Notes under the pieces: generated by a model
What the model was told of the DNA's origin: nothing
The model's input: only the letters and a program-made list of their open reading frames with translations
The model's database searches: none
Source of the DNA: an uncultured Collinsella sp.
GTDB taxonomy: Bacteria > Actinomycetota > Coriobacteriia > Coriobacteriales > Coriobacteriaceae
Direction: 5' to 3'
NCBI GenBank assembly: GCA_902475245.1
Contig: CABRYP010000022.1
Coordinates: 1-42,248, forward strand
Length of the DNA stretch: 42,248 bases
Position numbers and translations under genes: made by a program
Shown: positions 39,968 to 42,248 of the stretch, piece by piece
Numbering within the stretch: the first letter of the stretch is position 1
How the letters are laid out: every line of letters begins with the position of its first letter

Positions 39968-41059
39968 ATGAAGAAGAACAAGAACTATGTGGACCTGAAG
40001 GACCAGCCGGTTCCTGAGGGCCAGCATCTGCTCGAGGTCGATGACCTTAAGATGTATTTCCACACCGAGGATGGCGTTGTTCGCGCTGTCGACGGTGTCT
40101 CCTACACGCTCGATCGCGGCGAAACCCTGGGCGTCGTCGGTGAGTCCGGCTCCGGTAAGTCCGTGACCGCCATGACCATCATGGGCCTCATCTCGATGCC
40201 TCCGGGAAAGATCGAGGGCGGTGACGTTCGCTATCGCGGCCGCTCCATCCTCGAAATGACCGAGGAAGAGATGCAGCACATTCGCGGCAACGATATCGCG
40301 ATGATCTTCCAGGATCCTATGACCTCCTTGAACCCGGTCTATAAGATCGGCAGGCAGGTGGGCGAGGGTCTTCGTCTGCACCGTGGCTACTCCAAGCAGG
40401 AGGCGCTCAAGCGTGCCACCGAGCTTTTGGACCTCGTGGGTATCCCCGAGCCCGAGAAGCGCGTCAATGAGTATCCGCACCAGTTCTCTGGCGGTATGCG
40501 TCAGCGAGTCATGATTGCCATGGCCCTTGCCTGCGATCCCGATATTCTGATTGCCGACGAGCCCACGACTGCCCTGGACGTTACCATCCAGGCTCAGATT
40601 ATCGAGCTCATGCAGGAGATGCAGGAGAAGAACGGCAACGCCATCATCATGATTACCCATGACCTGGGTGTTGTCGCCGATATGGCCGATAAGATCATGG
40701 TTATGTACGCCGGCCGCCCCGTTGAGTTCGGTACTGCTGAGGAAATCTTCTACGAGAGCCGCCACCCCTACACCTGGGGTCTTATCCGCTCCATCCCGGA
40801 GCAGGCAATCGAAGAGAAGAAGCCGCTGACGCCGATTCACGGCAACCCACCTTCGCTCATGAACCTGCCTGAGGGCTGCGTCTTCTCTCCTCGTTGCCCC
40901 TACGCGACGGACAAGTGCCGCAAGCAGCGCCCTGAGCGCGTTGTCACCGAGTCCGGTCACTATTCTGCGTGCCACTATTCCGGTGACCCCGAGTTCCTCA
41001 AGAACGCTCCTGAGACGTCCCGTACGCGCAAGGATTCCAAGAAGGGAGGCGAGGCGTAA
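39968..41059 (+). CDS. oppD: Oligopeptide ABC transporter ATPase OppD
   Basis: A 363-aa ATPase with Walker A GESGSGKS, Q-loop IFQDPMTSLNP, signature FSGGMRQRV, Walker B ILIADEPTTALD and switch His in ITHDLG. After the ATPase core it has the OppD/DppD C-terminal region with a Cys cluster (GCVFSPRCPYATDKCRKQRP and a later ACHY), which in relatives binds an Fe-S cluster. The next gene begins right after its stop (TAAATG). Confidence 0.94.
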   Translation: MKKNKNYVDLKDQPVPEGQHLLEVDDLKMYFHTEDGVVRAVDGVSYTLDRGETLGVVGESGSGKSVTAMTIMGLISMPPGKIEGGDVRYRGRSILEMTEEEMQHIRGNDIAMIFQDPMTSLNPVYKIGRQVGEGLRLHRGYSKQEALKRATELLDLVGIPEPEKRVNEYPHQFSGGMRQRVMIAMALACDPDILIADEPTTALDVTIQAQIIELMQEMQEKNGNAIIMITHDLGVVADMADKIMVMYAGRPVEFGTAEEIFYESRHPYTWGLIRSIPEQAIEEKKPLTPIHGNPPSLMNLPEGCVFSPRCPYATDKCRKQRPERVVTESGHYSACHYSGDPEFLKNAPETSRTRKDSKKGGEA

Positions 41060-42088
41060 ATGGCAGACAATAACGAGCGCACTCCACTGCTGAAGGTCGA
41101 GCACCTCTCCAAGGAGTTTCCCGCAGAGTCCGGCATGTTCGCCAAGCGTTTTTCCAAGCGCGTCGTCTCTGCTGTAAACGACATCTCTTTTGAGATTTAT
41201 CCTGGCGAGACCTTTGGTCTGGTTGGCGAGTCTGGTTGCGGTAAATCCACCACGGGCCGCACTATCATGCGTCTGACCAAGCCGACCGCTGGCAAGGTGT
41301 TCTTCCAGGGCAAAGATGTTGCCGAGATGAGCAAGCATGAGATCAAGGACATGCGTCGTGAGATGCAGTTTATCTTCCAGGATCCTTATGCTTCGCTCAA
41401 CCCTCGTATGACCATCGGTGAGATTGTCTCCGAGCCCATGACCATTCATGGTGTGGGTACCAAGGAGGAGCGCATTGAGCGCGTCCGTGAGCTTCTCGAC
41501 GTCGTTGGACTGAACCCCGAGCACATCAACCGCTATCCGCATGAGTTCTCGGGCGGCCAGCGTCAGCGTGTCGGTATTGCCCGCGCTTTTGCGCTGAAGC
41601 CCAAGCTGATTATCTGTGACGAGCCGGTATCCGCTCTGGATGTGTCCATTCAGGCCCAGGTTCTGAACCTGCTCAAGGAACTGCAGGACAAGTTCGGTAC
41701 CGCGTATCTGTTTATCGCACACGACCTGTCCGTCGTACAGCACATCTCCGATCGCGTTGCCGTTATGTATCTGGGTAAGATGGTCGAGGTTTCGGACTGG
41801 AAGACGCTCTATAGCGAGCCTCACCATCCGTACACGCAGTCGCTGCTGTCTGCCGTGCCGGTTCCCGATCCTGATATCCAGAAGACCCGCAAGCGCATCA
41901 TCCTCGCTGGCGATCCGCCGTCGCCGCTGGATCCGCCGACCGGCTGCCGTTTCCACACGCGTTGCCCGATCGCGCAGGGTATCTGCTCCGAGAAGCTCCC
42001 CGAGTTTAAGGAAGTTGCACCGGGTCACTGCTGTGCCTGCCACTTCGCCGAGCCGTTCCCGATCAAGGAATCGCACATCGACCTGTAG
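41060..42088 (+). CDS. oppF: Oligopeptide ABC transporter ATPase OppF
   Basis: A 342-aa partner ATPase with Walker A GESGCGKST, Q-loop IFQDPYASLNP, signature FSGGQRQRVGIA, Walker B LIICDEPVSALD and H-loop FIAHDLS. It has the Cys-rich C-terminal segment (CRFHTRCPIAQGIC, then CCACHF). Comparison with the shorter OppF-type protein of the nan cluster shows that only this copy keeps the C-terminal Cys region. Confidence 0.94.
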   Translation: MADNNERTPLLKVEHLSKEFPAESGMFAKRFSKRVVSAVNDISFEIYPGETFGLVGESGCGKSTTGRTIMRLTKPTAGKVFFQGKDVAEMSKHEIKDMRREMQFIFQDPYASLNPRMTIGEIVSEPMTIHGVGTKEERIERVRELLDVVGLNPEHINRYPHEFSGGQRQRVGIARAFALKPKLIICDEPVSALDVSIQAQVLNLLKELQDKFGTAYLFIAHDLSVVQHISDRVAVMYLGKMVEVSDWKTLYSEPHHPYTQSLLSAVPVPDPDIQKTRKRIILAGDPPSPLDPPTGCRFHTRCPIAQGICSEKLPEFKEVAPGHCCACHFAEPFPIKESHIDL

Positions 42089-42145
42089 TCGGTTGTTCTC
42101 GTCCGGGCCCGCCCTGGTGTTTCTTTTCAGAACGTCCTCGGACAT

Positions 42146-42190
42146 GCAAGAAACCCCCGCTGCGCACTTCGTGCGGCGGGGGTTTCTTGC
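42146..42190. terminator. Strong bidirectional terminator
   Basis: A perfect 15-bp inverted repeat (42146-42160 with 42176-42190) reading AAACCCCCGC/GCGGGGGTTT, with a small inner hairpin CGCAC/GTGCG. The T stretch is within the arms on both strands, so it would stop transcription from oppF and from a convergent minus-strand gene. Confidence 0.88.
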
Positions 42191-42202
42191 GTCCTGACGC
42201 TC

Positions 42203-42248
42203 CTATTTGGCAAGGTGTTTTTTAGAATCCATTTTGCGCTCGGCCTCG
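42203..42248 (-). CDS. Possible 3' end of a minus-strand gene
   Basis: Reading in from the window edge on the minus strand gives an open frame ending EAERKMDSKKHLAK and a TAG at 42205-42203, just before the bidirectional terminator. The charged tail and the position fit a gene end, but 14 codons are too few to identify or be sure. Confidence 0.35.
   Translation of the reverse strand, partial: EAERKMDSKKHLAK

Noticed and set aside
39833..42145. Open frame of 770 codons antisense to oppD and oppF
   Set aside because: Same codon-bias artefact; clear ABC ATPases lie on the other strand, and no ribosome site or domain is seen.

Overview
The window reads as chromosomal DNA of a high-GC Gram-positive gut actinobacterium of the class Coriobacteriia, most likely Collinsella or a close relative. 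This is an inference from the gene order uvrC / rapZ / whiA / gap / pgk / tpi / secG, the RapZ P-loop with Arg in place of Lys, the codon bias, and the set of Tat-type lipoproteins. No tRNA, rRNA, CRISPR array, insertion sequence or prophage gene was seen.

Layout. (1) 1-3712: terminator of an upstream gene, then coaE, a lytic transglycosylase and uvrB on the plus strand. (2) 3735-9857: minus strand, an LTA-synthase-like membrane sulfatase, then an operon of an Mrp-type Fe-S carrier ATPase and two FAD oxidoreductases (COG2081 and COG2509 types). (3) 10051-17818: plus strand, uvrA with a LexA-like box, a YbaK deacylase, murJ with a long acidic N-terminal extension, and uvrC. All three UvrABC subunits are therefore in this window. 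(4) 17819-28614: a sialic acid (nan) gene block. It has a promoter with an overlapping operator, a structured 5' leader, a family-5 ABC transporter (binding lipoprotein, permease, a permease-ATPase fusion, ATPase), two tandem CE7-type acetylesterase homologues, a NanA-type aldolase, a ROK kinase (NanK) and NanE. Stem-loops separate the modules. (5) 28713-35850: rapZ, whiA and a glycolytic operon gap-pgk-tpi-gpmI, then secG. (6) 36145-42088: a second, unfused oligopeptide ABC transporter (oppABCDF type). The last bases hold a strong bidirectional terminator and probably the 3' end of a minus-strand gene.

How the genes fit together. The nan block would import sialic acid, perhaps O-acetylated forms that the esterases strip. 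It would then cleave it to ManNAc plus pyruvate, phosphorylate ManNAc and epimerise it to GlcNAc-6-P. The nagA/nagB steps and any sialidase are not in the window. The block sits inside the otherwise conserved uvrC-rapZ-whiA-gap neighbourhood, which looks like an insertion. Central-CG (LacI/CcpA-type) palindromes stand before both the nan operon and the glycolytic operon.

Most notable observations: the second esterase homologue has lost its nucleophile serine (Gly at that place) and looks like a pseudoenzyme kept in a translationally coupled pair; the MurJ N-terminus carries three copies of an ETAV(F/Y) motif resembling the phosphothreonine site of GarA/OdhI; two long imperfect inverted repeats flank nanK, one capped by a C(UUCG)G loop; the nan mRNA has a folded leader of about 226 nt; and yvcK is missing between rapZ and whiA.
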